DNA of 64,000 nt from Trematomus loennbergii (lineage: Eukaryota; Chordata; Actinopteri; Perciformes; Nototheniidae). Positions 47,480 through 58,752 of this stretch are shown here, one piece after another; the first letter of the stretch is position 1, and the number at the start of each line of letters is the position of its first letter. The stretch is taken from assembly GCA_012861695.1 (NCBI GenBank), contig JAAOOA010000060.1, positions 737,501-801,500 of the forward strand. The letters run 5' to 3'. Both the position numbers and the translations under genes were made by a program. The notes under the pieces were generated by a model. It had not been told where the DNA came from. It saw only the letters and a program-made list of their open reading frames with translations, and searched no databases.

Positions 47480-48540
47480 TATTTAGTGCGAATGCTGTTT
47501 ACAGCATTCCACTATAGTTCTTCAAATCTTTATTAGTGCGAATGCTGTGCCACAGCATTCCACTATAGTTCTTCGAATCTTTAATCTTATTATTTAGTGC
47601 GAATGCTATTTATAGCATTCCACTATAGTTCTTCGAATCTTTATTCTTCCCCTTATTTCAGACAATATTTGTCTCTCAATAACTTCAGCATACTCTCAGC
47701 TACAGAAGCCATTCAAATATCAAACTATTCAGCCTGTTCAGCAATCGATGGGAAACTTTCAACTTTTCAAAATATTTCATACTTTTTGAAATATTCAGCT
47801 TTTTAAACTCTTTTTTTAACATGGAAGTCAATGGGAGGAGCCTTCAAATCCTCTTTTACCTACACCTTGCGCCAAATGCTACTCATTCCACATACTTTCA
47901 GCTAGAGACTTTATTCCAACTTTCAAATGATCACAAGACCTTCAAATATAAAACTTGTTCTTCAGATTTTTCATATCTTTTACACTTTTTGAGATATTTA
48001 ACTTAGTTTGGAGCTTGGTAAAGAGGCTTTCTTCAGATTTTAACATGAGTGTGTATTGGGCAGCTCGTTTAGGGTTAGAGTGCTTTGATCTAAAAACAGA
48101 GTGGAGGAGTGCTTGAAATTCGCCCACATTTTTTTAAACCTGCCATAATTCCCAAATCCTACACTCCTGAGACATAATTTTTCATGAAAAACGTAGGAAA
48201 ACCTCTCCTAGGTTGGAAAATAAAAAATAATTAAGAAAAAAATATTAAACAAAATGCCTCTGAGGGCATGAAGAGACAACAACTTGTCAAAAATTCCACC
48301 TAGCTCCCAATTGACTCCCATGTAAACAATTTCCGGATCTTTCTTCAGAACAGAGAGAAGTAAACTTTAAACAAACTGCTCCCATCTCCACATTTTACAC
48401 ACAAAACCCAAAAAAACAACATATATCAGTTCATTGGGGTTCCCTGATGCTCAGGTTTTTGAACAGGTGGCAAAATTGTCAGATATAATCCTCAATGCAT
48501 TCTTAATGGGACTCAGTGCTTAAATGATTTTGCGCAATTC
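47480..48540. repeat. Dispersed repeat headed by three tandem hairpins
   Basis: Three units each carry GTGCGAATGCT(n)AGCATTCCACTATAGTTCTT. The hairpins sit at 47490-47509, 47540-47560 and 47601-47620. Downstream sequence (ACATGGAAGTCAATGGGAGG, CCTTCAAATCCTC, TTTCAAATGATCACAAGACC) matches a fish repeat I recognise in outline. Non-coding. Confidence 0.65.
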
Positions 48541-49989
48541 AAAATTATTAATTAATAATTTAATTAAAATTAAAACCAGGCATCATATAGTGATCAAATA
48601 ATTTGTCAGGTATTTTCTAAAGCAATGCAGTGAGGTACAATTTGTTTGTTATGACTGGAAGGCCATTCCAGGTCTTGTGTTACACTGAAATGGATGAAAC
48701 ATATCAATTTTCAAGTAGCATTTCTGACAAATAAAACCGTGCTTCTAAGACATGGGTTCAGTTGCAGAGATAAATGGCTGGGTAACACACACTCCTCACA
48801 CACTAATCAGTATCAAAATTGGTTTACTGTCATTATATCTGACCATAAAAAGTGTTGGATACAACTTCCCTCCGCCCTGAAGCTTACAGGTGAGTCTACT
48901 GACCCCGAGAAGCCACCAGTCGATATCAAGCAACACCAGAGGCTCACAGGCTGAGATTAGATGGAAACCTAACAAGAGACTTTCTTGTAGCTGACATGTC
49001 TTACTCTGCCCATACGTGGGATTTAGACAAAGGGGAAGATGGGAGGGTGAGACATAAGATAGTGAAGATAATGACAGTCTCTCAAGCTCACACACCTCCG
49101 AGGACACAGAAGGACAAACAGGAAGATAAGCAGAGTGACAAGAGAGTGTAACAACCTCACCAACATGACAAGCCGCTTCTTGTATGCCCTCTCAGGATTT
49201 AGATACAGCAAGAGATACAGACAAGCAGAAAGACAGAGAAGAGAGCACTGTAGAAAGCCTCAATGCAGCGGTGTTAGTGAATTATATTTTATCATGAGCT
49301 TCTTATCATGGACAATAAAGGCTGATAACCCTGCTCTAATGATCCCAAATTCCACTCTGTCCATGACACCAAACACCAATAAACGTGGGAGAAATACATA
49401 CTGACAATTTCCTTCCTGAAATGTAAAGTTTACCTTCAGGTTAACAACAGAGAAGAGGCTATAGGGTTCATCCAATTGGGACCATGAATATTATAGTGAG
49501 ATACAGTATATTGTGAATAAGTGCGCATTTTGGCCTGAATTGAAAAGATGGGTAAACAAAGAGTTTAACTTTGACAATAAACGCTGCAATTCTGAATAAT
49601 TAGCCATGACAGGCCATCATTTACAGTGCAGCTGAAGGGTGTTGCCAGGCTTAGCAGAGTACAATGACAGCCTTGAATTGCTAATTGCTTTGAAAAACAG
49701 TTCCTGCATATACAGTGCCTGGGAAAGTTTCTTAAAATTAACACAGCGACAACACATCAAATAATTTATCAATGACAAATAATCATTCTTCTGTCAAGAA
49801 ATGTAGTTCTTCAGAAACATATAGTTTCTAGCAAACATAGCTGCACAAAGACAGTATGATAAGCAATTTGGCTGATTATTTAAATGTATCTTGATGTTCT
49901 CATTAATTCTCTATTTAAGCAAAAACACTCAAATATTGTGTTCATAAACAACGGAGCTTGTCTGTAGAGATCACATAATAAATTGTAAA
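48541..49989. other. Unassigned stretch
   Basis: A short TACAGTGCCTGGGAAAGT at 49711 resembles a Tc1-type terminus, but nothing follows it. Confidence 0.45.
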
Positions 49990-50170
49990 TGGACTCCATT
50001 TATGTAGATCTATCCATTCTTTGAGACCCCTCAAAGTGCTTTAACATTCACATGTCAACACTCACAAATGCACACACTTTGATACGCTCAGGGAGACTAA
50101 CATTCACACACACTCACACACTGTTGGCCATGGGAGCGATTTGGGGTTCAGTACCTCGTATCACCCTGGA
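49990..50170. repeat. Dispersed fish repeat fragment (CTCAAAGTGCTTTAACA type)
   Basis: CATTTATGTAGATC, GACCCCTCAAAGTGCTTTAA, CACACACTCACACACTG and GGGAGCGATTTGGGGTTCAG keep the order of a common fish repeat; related to 32228-32345. Confidence 0.55.
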
Positions 50171-51916
50171 GATTGAACCAACGATTAGTAGACGACATCA
50201 CACAGCGGTATATTATAGTGAAAGTATTTATAACTTTTCTGACCAATTTCAGATAGGGAAATTATTTGACCACACTGACTCAGTAGGGGATCAACGTGTG
50301 CTGCTGTTCTGTAGCCTTCTAGTCCATGTTCCTCTAACTATTCATTTATCTGAAGGGAATGAAGACAGTTTAAATAGATGGCTGTTTTTGTATCCTGTGA
50401 CCAAACCACATAGAATATATACATAAACACAGAGAAATCAAGACAAGCCTTAGTTAAGTCTGATTTCACGGTCACTTCAGCTGCATGGAGCCTGGCAATG
50501 ACTGATGCAGCTGTACGCTGATGTTAGGAGGATGTCTGCCTGTTGCAGCTTTAGATGCACTTACATTTTTTTAACACAGGGTAAATTGTCAGAAGACTAT
50601 AAAAGCCAATTATATTTATTGTCTGTGAGACATATCTGAGCACAACCTTGTGCCAATCTATTGAGCACAGTGATAACCCCTTCCCCAACCAAGTCCCAAG
50701 ACAAATATGGCACCCACATCTGAAAAGCCCAGAAGACACACCTTCAAACTGCCAAGTGAAAAGGCCAGAAGTTCTCAAAGGTGGGCTGATGGGGTTACTG
50801 GTTCTCAGGTTCTGTTTAAGCACTGAAAAAAAACCGTTGTGTGTATGCACAAATATACAATGCATTTCCTAAACATATCAATGTTATTCACCTATACCAG
50901 TAGCAGCAGAAGTGTTTAGCTTTGTATTAAGAGAAGCCCAACAGTCCAAATACTTATCGAAGAGTATTCTAAAAGTTGACAAAATCACATTCCAGCTATT
51001 GTCTTGGACATCCCCAATGATCAACTGGTTTATCAGAATCCAGGTTTTGGTGACCATAGCTGGATTTAAAGTCAGGGATCACAAATGTAATATGGCTGGA
51101 TCTTTAGGTGTCCATGAAAATAGAAATTAAGATTCTCATGTTTAAATTGATCTATGCCTAACACAAGACGATAAGATAGAACAAGGAAATATGTTGTGTA
51201 AGAATGACACCAATATTTTCCTAGCTGGCTGAGCGTCTGCTAAACAGCGGAGGACACAAAGAATCAGACAGAGCCCTGTTGACTGATAGGGTGGCCTTCA
51301 AAGTCTGTTCCTCCCTGTGGAACAGAGCCTGATCAAAAGGCTCCGGACAAATAAGTCTCAGCACTTCACAGCACACACATTACAGCTGAAGTGAAGACGG
51401 CAGTGGATGTAGCCTCCGTCAGGCCGTAGCCTCCGTCAGGCTGTTTCCTGCTCGTGGGAGGCCTTTAAACAGACGCCCTGCAGTTTGTGCAGAGATTGCT
51501 CTCATCTCAATTCACTTGCTGAAGCAAATTGACACATCTACAAATGACGGCAGTGTACTTTCTTTGACTTGTGATATTTTTCTTTAGTTCGCTGCATCAT
51601 TAGGCATGTTTTTCAGAAGTGTTTTTGTGAGGAAAGATGTATAATCAAAAGGTTTTTCCATACGATAACACATTTTATACACAAGAAGACTTTTGAAGTT
51701 CAGAGGACGCTTATGTTGTCATCAGTTCTTCTGCTCAGGCTTTAGTTCAATGAGCAGATGGTCAAATTCATATAGATACAAAATAAGTCACATATATAAT
51801 TGCTATGCATATATGTTGCTCCTGCTTCTCTTGATTAAATGAAAGGTTTAGTCACCAGATATTGTCTGTTAAACTAAGAGTTTAAACTATCTAACTATCT
51901 AGGGAAATGAATAGTA
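50171..51916. other. Unassigned stretch
   Basis: Apart from a 17-bp tandem duplication (GTAGCCTCCGTCAGGC) at 51408-51441, nothing recognised. Confidence 0.45.
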
Positions 51917-51970
51917 AGGGGGAGTGGGTAAGACGACCTATCTTTACTTGAATGTTGTCCTCTAGGCAAG
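51917..51970. repeat. Inverse copy of 47398-47455
   Basis: GGGGGAGTGGGTAAGACG and TTGTCCTCTAGGCAAGGA pair with the segment at 47398-47455 on the other strand. Confidence 0.75.
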
Positions 51971-52284
51971 GATTTGTTATTTTATCTTTTATGTCATTGT
52001 TTCATAATGAACTGAAAATATATAAACACTTCTCAAAGGGGCCGAGACCGTTCAGTCTGCCAGGGTCAGGGCCTGTGTTTAGTGTGAGGGTCCCCTCTGG
52101 GACCTGGTCTCTGCGCTCTGTCTTTCTGCACCAAGGGACGGGGCCCCCAGTGACTATCAGCTGGGACTGAGCGGACAGAAGACAGAAACACTTTGAGTCT
52201 CCTGAACCCAGAGTCTTTCCAAGCCAGTAAGTTGCGGCGCACTGCCACATAGAACTGGTGAGGGTACGCCAGCTCAAGAAGAGG
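51971..52284. other. GC-rich block, unassigned
   Basis: 52040-52280 is GC-rich and open in both strands for about 60-90 codons, but the peptides carry no domain I recognise. It could be a repeat remnant or a host exon. Confidence 0.3.
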
Positions 52285-53440
52285 CAGGGGTGGGAGAAGT
52301 ACTCAGATCTTGTGTAAGTATACCTATATATCTAGTGTACCAGAGTGTAAGTACTCATTAAGCAGATTGGTCTATTTCAGAATAATATATGTGATGTGTT
52401 TTATAATGATTGATCATGAAAGTGTTCTCAAAGCTGGTAAAGGTGCAGCTAGTTTGAATGACTTTGTATACTGCAGGGTAGCTTGTGAATTTACTCCAGG
52501 TGGAACTAAAGTCTGATTTAACACTTGATTATATTTCACATCATTATCCAAATCTGTAAAGTAACTAAATTATTAAAGGTCCCATGTCATGCTTTTCTGG
52601 TTATTACCCGTCCCCTTGTGTGTTATGAAGGTTTTTATGCATGTAAACGGTCTGCAGAGTCACAAACCCTCAAAGTACACCCTGTAGCGAGTAAACTCTA
52701 ACACCCTAACCTCCCCAAAACGCCTCGTTGGAGATTTCTCATTTACTTCCTAGGTATCGCTACGTAGGGATACCCAGTAGCCACGCCCAGAGCTATGGCC
52801 GCACCCTCTGCCAGCCTTTCACGAAACAAAGCTTCCCAAACCTTTCAGGATCATGCCGGATATGTACAGCATAGGGCACTGAAGAACGATGCTGTTCCTA
52901 CTTTGTTTGGACCAGCGGGAGATTCGGGTACACAACCTGTAAGTATTCATTGTTGTTTGTGTATTTATGATGTTTAAAACAAACAAGGTATCTACCACGA
53001 CTGTTTAAATGGGTAAACGTTTTTCAGACTACTACGTTGGGATCGCGGAGAAATGCTCTCCGCAGACCCATGCTCACAGTGTTATAAACCTTTTTCTTAC
53101 TCAATATCAAGCCACACTTATTGTTTTTACTTCGGCTGTGAGTGTTTGTGTGTGCTCAGGATGAGTTTAGCTTGTTCTCTCTGTATCAGCACACTGGGCT
53201 CACAGGGAGGGGGGGGGGGGCAGGAGCTCCAACAAGCCGTTTAGGACAGAGAGTGAATACCGGTGAATACACATACTTTACAGAGATGCTGTATGAGAAA
53301 CCAATGTGAGTTTGGAAAAATGCACAGTATAAATCTATTTTAGTATACCTCAACAATGTAATTATGATCAGTAGACATGGCCATGACATGGGATCTTTAA
53401 ATAAATACAAATTGAAATACTCAAGGAAATTACAAAAAGA
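52285..53440 (+). repeat. GAAGTACTCAGATC-type repeat interrupted by a TTAA element
   Basis: The left part (52285-52576) starts CAGGGGTGGGAGAAGTACTC and continues through GGTGCAGCTAGTTTGAATGA and AAATCTGTAAAGTAACTAAA. The right part resumes after 53396 as ATAAATACAAATTGAAATAC, TCAAGG. In the family these segments are adjacent, so the 820-bp TTAA element was inserted into it. Confidence 0.65.
52577..53396. mobile_element. TTAA-target non-autonomous element, 820 bp (Kolobok- or piggyBac-type)
   Basis: Inverted ends AGGTCCCATGTCATG and AGATCCCATGTCATG are flanked by TTAA at 52573-52576 and 53397-53400. The AGG start fits Kolobok-type better than piggyBac (usually CC). No transposase. A truncated copy is at 25430-25663. 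Confidence 0.8.
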
Positions 53441-53644
53441 AAAGTTGAAGTTTCATAAAGTGAAAACACTGTTAATGGGATGACATGGCAACCAGCCACC
53501 TTTTTAAAAAACGAAGTAGCACCACTCTAAACCCAACTCTTCTTTGTAGAGTAAGAAAGTGAGACCCTAAGGTCAATGCTTACTAAGGTACTACATTGAA
53601 GAGGAAGTTAGGTCATTTTCTACAATACAATCTAAAGTCTACAA

Positions 53645-54743
53645 CAGGGGTGGGGAACCTCCAGCCTCCGGGCCGTATATGGTCCGCGAGACCATTTGAT
53701 ACAGCCATCGAGGTAATTTATAAACACACACAAAAAAAGAAATTAAAGAAATCTCGACCGCAAAAGAATTAAACAAGCGAGTGCCTGTTTTCTTGTTTGT
53801 CAGGGTCCTTGAACACAACACGAGCCTAACGTTTCATCAGGCGGTATGTCTCGTCCATAGACTGTATATATAAAGGTCTCGTCTAACAGGGGTGCAGTTC
53901 TGACAGAGAGCACCAGAACGCCGCTCCGGCACTTCAGTAATTGCGGTACCCATAAGGAGCCGTACACATGCCGCAGTTTTTCCGTGGCTGTGTCTTTAGT
54001 TGAAAGCCCAGTGGCGATCTGTTCATCTGTCATACTGATCATACAGTCAATAACTTTGTTGTTATTAGCATCTGGTTAGCTAGCTATGCTAACGAATATA
54101 AGAAGCTTCTACAACCAGTGAGGTAAAGGCACATCTTTATATGATCATTATAGTTATAAAAAAATAAGAGAATAAAGTAAACAGGTATAAAATACTACAT
54201 GACAGTAAAAAAAAGTTGTTATTAATAAACAAGAATACAGTTTGAAAGGGGAGTGATTTGTAAAATATCCATAAAGAAAAAGAAATCTGCTTACAGTTCT
54301 GTTTCATATGGGTGTTGAGAGATGTATCCATAGATCTCCTAATGTTGCTCTCAAAGTGCACCAGATTGATGCTTTTAACTTCAACATTTAAAAAAGATCT
54401 TCCCGGGGGATCATGCCCCGGACCCCCCTAGAGGAGGTTAGGTCCCTCCCCCACTTAAATCATGTCCACATGGATAGGAAACTAAATACATTTGCACACA
54501 TCTTGTGTCCATATTTCTGTTTTGGTGGTCATGCCACACCGTGCACGTGCATGCATACGCGAGTCATGGTAAGATATCTGGATTAAGAGGTTGCTTTTCT
54601 TTGCACAGCATGAAAGAAAGGCCAAATGAATGGGCTGATTTTAGTATTTTAAGCAGAGGTTGAGTTCAATAATTTGTACGGCCCTCGGAGGATGTTTTAA
54701 AAATTGAAATGGCCCTTGAGAGGAAAAAGGTTCCCCACCCCTG
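53645..54743. mobile_element. hAT (Charlie-like) MITE, 1099 bp
   Basis: Ends CAGGGGTGGGGAACCT and the inverse of the same motif, with perfect 8-bp duplications GTCTACAA at 53637-53644 and 54744-54751. Both subtermini carry the GGCC(GTATA/CT) and CCTCC(GG) motifs of this type. The middle (54290-54440) shares sequence with 46045-46170. No transposase frame. Confidence 0.88.
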
Positions 54744-54751
54744 GTCTACAA

Positions 54752-55605
54752 CAACCAGTGAAGACACCCCTGCTGGCCATTTGAAAGAATGCGAGTTCAG
54801 GCTACTGTAAAATGGGCTTCACTTTACAGACTATAAAGGCGCCATCTGTGTGGTCATGCTAACTTGTTCCATGCTCATTATGTACGTTTGCAGAGACAGG
54901 AGTCAACCTGAAGCATGTTCCTTTTATATTTCGGACTGATAATTGGACTAGAGACATAACTTGTACCCTTGTTCAAACCCGCAGTAATGCTGACAGTAAG
55001 CTCTGTAAAGCTTGTTATTTTGCTGCGCTCCTCTCTTTGACACACTTTCTGGATGATCCTAAGCTTTTAAAGCTGGAGTAGCACTTTTAAAACACAATTA
55101 AGCTGCAAAAATATGAGACGTCAGTACTTTCAGATAAAAAGTAACAAAAATGTGTAACTTTTCTCACCTCTTGTAAGTCAAATCGGAAAACAAAGAGGAA
55201 CAAGGCAGTGATGTTTCATGGATAACAACATCAGAAATGAACATTTTCACCCTGTGACAAAATGTCGTTATGATATTATACACTTGTCTGTGCTTATGTG
55301 TGCATAGTGTATGTGTGAATTTCTTTACTCAACAAAACTCCTTCATGCTTGGTGTTGCTGAGGATCTGTGGGAGTGCATTCACAGTATTTTGATCAGCAG
55401 TTCTTTAGAACCCTGCTGAAGCCCGGTTTGTCGGGCCACACTTTGGTTAGCACCTTCGTTAAGTCATAAAAGTTCAAATAGTTGCGCACACAGGGCAAGG
55501 CTAGTGGCATCTACCGGTCGTTTATGTATGTTTTATTAATATAAATGATGTGCATTTCCATGATACTTCCTGTAATAGAGATGAGGATGTGTGTGTCTTC
55601 ATACT
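54752..55605. other. Unassigned stretch
   Basis: Nothing recognised. Confidence 0.45.
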
Positions 55606-55612
55606 GCAGGCC

Positions 55613-57586
55613 CAACCCTGTCTCCTAAAAATTACGTTCCCACAGAACTAAACTGCATTCTCAATTACGTTTAGCTAAAAGTATTTCTCACACGTTACGT
55701 TTGTTACGAACGTATCTTACATTTTCTACATATCTTTGCCATTATTAAGTAACTAAAATAAATGTAGTGGAGTAAAAATACCAGGTTAACCTCTGAATTG
55801 TAGTGAGTAGAATTACAAAGTAACAATGAGCTGGCATGAGGGTATATATTAATGCTGCCCATTATGGACAGAGGCGATTTTCACCCATTTATTAATTACA
55901 TGTTTTACATTTGTACACACCAATTTGTTTCCTATCCCCTAAACCTCCAGGGCTGTACACAGTTTAATACTGTCAACTTCTAATTTTGGGAAAAACGAAA
56001 ACGTCTTTTAAAACTACAATTCCCAGTAGAGACGTGCCATAGAACATGTTGCGAAACACAATAGCCAGCATGTGTAGTTCTGGGGGGGCGTTCGAGTCCA
56101 GTTTTGGAAAGTCTGCCGTGGTTTCGTTCCATTTCAAAGAGCTGTTTGGTGCTCGGCGTAACCTTGGCGCACTGCCACTCCAACATCCAATCCAGAGCTT
56201 GAAGATTAATCACGGGGTTTGTCAACGGGACTGTAGTCCCAAACGATAGCTGGGGATTATGGGTAGTGTAGTGTCTTCGGCCATCCTAAACTCTGAATTT
56301 TTTTTCGGATATCATATCGCATTAACACCATATCCCGACGTGCATTGCGGCTAAACATCCAATCAGCGAGCTGAGGATCTTTCCTACGTCACTTTACAGC
56401 CCGCCCACTTTTGGGGAAACCAGCTGTCATTTGAACGGCGATTAATAATAACAATAATAATAATAGCTTGGATTTATATAGCGCCTTTCAAGGGACCCAA
56501 GGTCGCTTTACAAGTAATAGGGCAAAAACAAACATAACAAAACAAAAAGTCAGACAGACAAAACAACAGATCGATTAGGGGCCGAAAGCCTTGGCAAACA
56601 GATGGGACTTGAGGGCCCTTTTGAAGGCGTCGAGTGTGGGGATGTTGCGAATCTCCGCAGGGAGAGCGTTCCAGAGGGTGGGGGCTGCCACACTGTAGGC
56701 TCTGTTCCGAAGGTTCGCAGTTTGGTGCGGGGGGTGGTAAGCAGGCCAGAGTCTGAGGACCGCAGGTTCCGGGGTGGGGCATGTGGGTGAAGGATGTCCG
56801 ATAGGTACTGGGGGGCAAGGGCATGGAGGGACTTGTAGGTAAGGAGGAGTACTTTGTACGATATGGGACTTGACCGGCAACCAGTGGAGGTGGATGAGGG
56901 TGGGAGTGATGTGCTGCCACGGCTTTGTGTGCGTGAGTACCCTAGCAGCACAGTTTTGGACATACTGTAGCCTGTCCAGGACACCATTGCAGTAGTTCAA
57001 GCGGGTGGTGACAAATGCATGCACTAGGGTTTCGGCAACCGACTCCGAGAGTGACGTTCGGAGTCTGGCAATGTTCCTCAGGTGGAAAAAGGCCGATTGG
57101 TCACAGATTTGACGTGGGAATGGAAGGAAAGGGTGGAGTCAAGGATGACACCCAGAATCAAGCCAGAAGCCACAGAGCTCTTCTGTTACTGTCCTTTCTT
57201 CTTAGAGGAAGTACAGAAACACGTAACTCTGGATTTGTTTTAATGTTTGAGGTGCAATAAACGACACAGCAGCTTTTTGGCATGTTAAAACTATTATTTT
57301 CTGCCTCGCAGCTGGCGAAATTACAGCCTCGCCTACTGATTTTAATTTAACCATAGGATATCGAGCCCGATCGTCGATTTCAAATGTGTGCTCGAAAATG
57401 ATATTTATAAATGACTATTATCATTATTATAAGCAAGACAATAAATGGCAAAGATATGTAGAAAATAAACGTATTTAAGATACGTTCGTAACAAAACGTA
57501 ACGTGGGAGAAAATACGTTTCAAGCTAAACGTAATTGAGAATGCAGTTTAGTTCTGTGGGAACGTAATTTGTAGGAGACAGGGTTG
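55613..57586. mobile_element. Long-TIR transposon of unassigned family, 1974 bp
   Basis: Inverted repeats of about 140-150 bp (55613-55750 and 57435-57586) share CAACCCTGTCTCCTA, AATTACGTTCCCACAGAAC, TCTCAATTACGTTTAGCT, GTTACGAACGTATCTTA and TTTTCTACATATCTTTGCCA. Perfect 7-bp GCAGGCC flanks lie at 55606-55612 and 57587-57593. It contains an L2 LINE (56441-57165) and, next to the left TIR, a piece of the TAAATGTAGTGGAGTAAAAA repeat. No transposase seen. Confidence 0.82.
56441..57165 (-). pseudogene. L2-type LINE ORF2 C-terminal fragment and tail
   Basis: On the minus strand the frames give GVILDST (near 57145), then LVHAFVTTRLNYCNGVLDRL, CAARVLTHTKPWQHITPTLI, LHWLPV, and after a shift YKVLLLTYKSLHALAPQYLS, then NRAYSVAAPTLWNALPAEIR and KRALKSHLFAKAF with a stop near 56578. 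These are the C-terminal blocks of L2 ORF2. At least three frameshifts. The 3' tail is CCCTTGAAAGGCGCTATATA plus (ATT)n ending near 56441. Truncated at its 5' side, and inserted in the long-TIR element. Confidence 0.82.
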
Positions 57587-57593
57587 GCAGGCC

Positions 57594-57774
57594 TCATGTG
57601 CAAACCAAAGACTCTTAAACAGTCTGGTCTGTTGTAAATGTGTAGACATTGGCTTCTGAGAATGATTATCCCCGTCCAGCCTTGTCTTCCTAGGAATATC
57701 ATTGGTATTGCATGATTCCACACCTACAGTATAGCAATTCACATACAAATGTCTTCATTCTGTGACCTAAGATT
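57594..57774. other. Unassigned stretch
   Basis: Short unique-looking sequence, possibly 3' UTR of the LINE tail that follows. Confidence 0.35.
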
Positions 57775-57845
57775 TTCATTTTCACACTGTAGCTATGTAC
57801 GTATGACTAATAACAGCCTTGAACCTTGAACCTTGAACCTTCATT
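57775..57845 (+). mobile_element. LINE 3' tail (plus strand)
   Basis: ACGTATGACTAATAACAGCC followed by three TTGAACC units, the tail type also seen inverted at 43582. Confidence 0.55.
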
Positions 57846-58107
57846 CAGTATCAACCTGAGACATTCATATTGCTGATAGTAAATGCATGCTAGGGTTCTC
57901 AAGGTCCTGACATTTCGGGATTAATAAACTTAAAACAATAACAATAAGTGTATTATTTTATAGATAATACACAATAAGTGTATTATTTTACAGAAATTGG
58001 GGTGAAGTAATTCGAATGGATTGAACAGATGCATATAATATTCCAGTCACAGTAAGTCTGACGTAAAAACATAGCTGGAAGCCATGGGTACTTCACCTGT
58101 AGCTTTG

Positions 58108-58133
58108 AAGGTGTGTGTGTGTGTGTGGTGTGT

Positions 58134-58212
<79 letters not shown>

Positions 58213-58228
58213 CGTGTGTGTGGTGTGT

Positions 58229-58277
<49 letters not shown>

Positions 58278-58290
58278 TGTGTGTGTGTGT
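58108..58290. repeat. (GT)n microsatellite, interrupted
   Basis: About 180 bp of GT with GG, TT and GCGTGCG interruptions; GTGTGGTGTGTGGTGTGTG occurs twice (about 58122 and 58218), suggesting duplication of a block. Confidence 0.97.
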
Positions 58291-58750
58291 AGCTGAGAAT
58301 TAATTAATTTGTACAACAAAGGTTTCCCATCCCTCTCTTGTCATCCCTCACTCGCCTGCACACACAAACACACAAAACAGTAACCTCTATTTTCTCATTG
58401 ATAAATCTCAGCATGTGTTTTACCTCCGGACAGGTGAGGAGGTGAGCATGGCTAAAAAGTCATGTATTTAAAAAAACAATGTTGTTGTGACATTGTGTTG
58501 TATAGTGATGGAGACCAGTAAAGCTAAACGACAGGTGCTGCTAAAAGTAAAATGTTATTGCTCATATGATTCATGGAACTGAGGAGAATGTTGAAATCAG
58601 CTGTCAGTACAGTGAAACATTTTATAAAATGTGTTATGTCAACAGATTCCACATATTTTTAAGGTTAGTTGAGCAGTAATAATACGTTTAAATAAAAATT
58701 AAAAATTAGGTTCAACCTAGTATTATTGCTTTAAATGTACCTAATTAAAT
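58291..58750. other. Unassigned AT-rich stretch
   Basis: Nothing recognised. Confidence 0.5.
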
Positions 58751-58752
58751 TA

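Noticed and set aside
47490..47620. CRISPR-like regular repeats
   Set aside because: Only three units of a eukaryotic dispersed repeat with unequal spacing and no cas genes.
49711..49730. Tc1-type element start (TACAGTGCCTGGGAAAG)
   Set aside because: Only about 18 bases match and there is no transposase or opposite end nearby.
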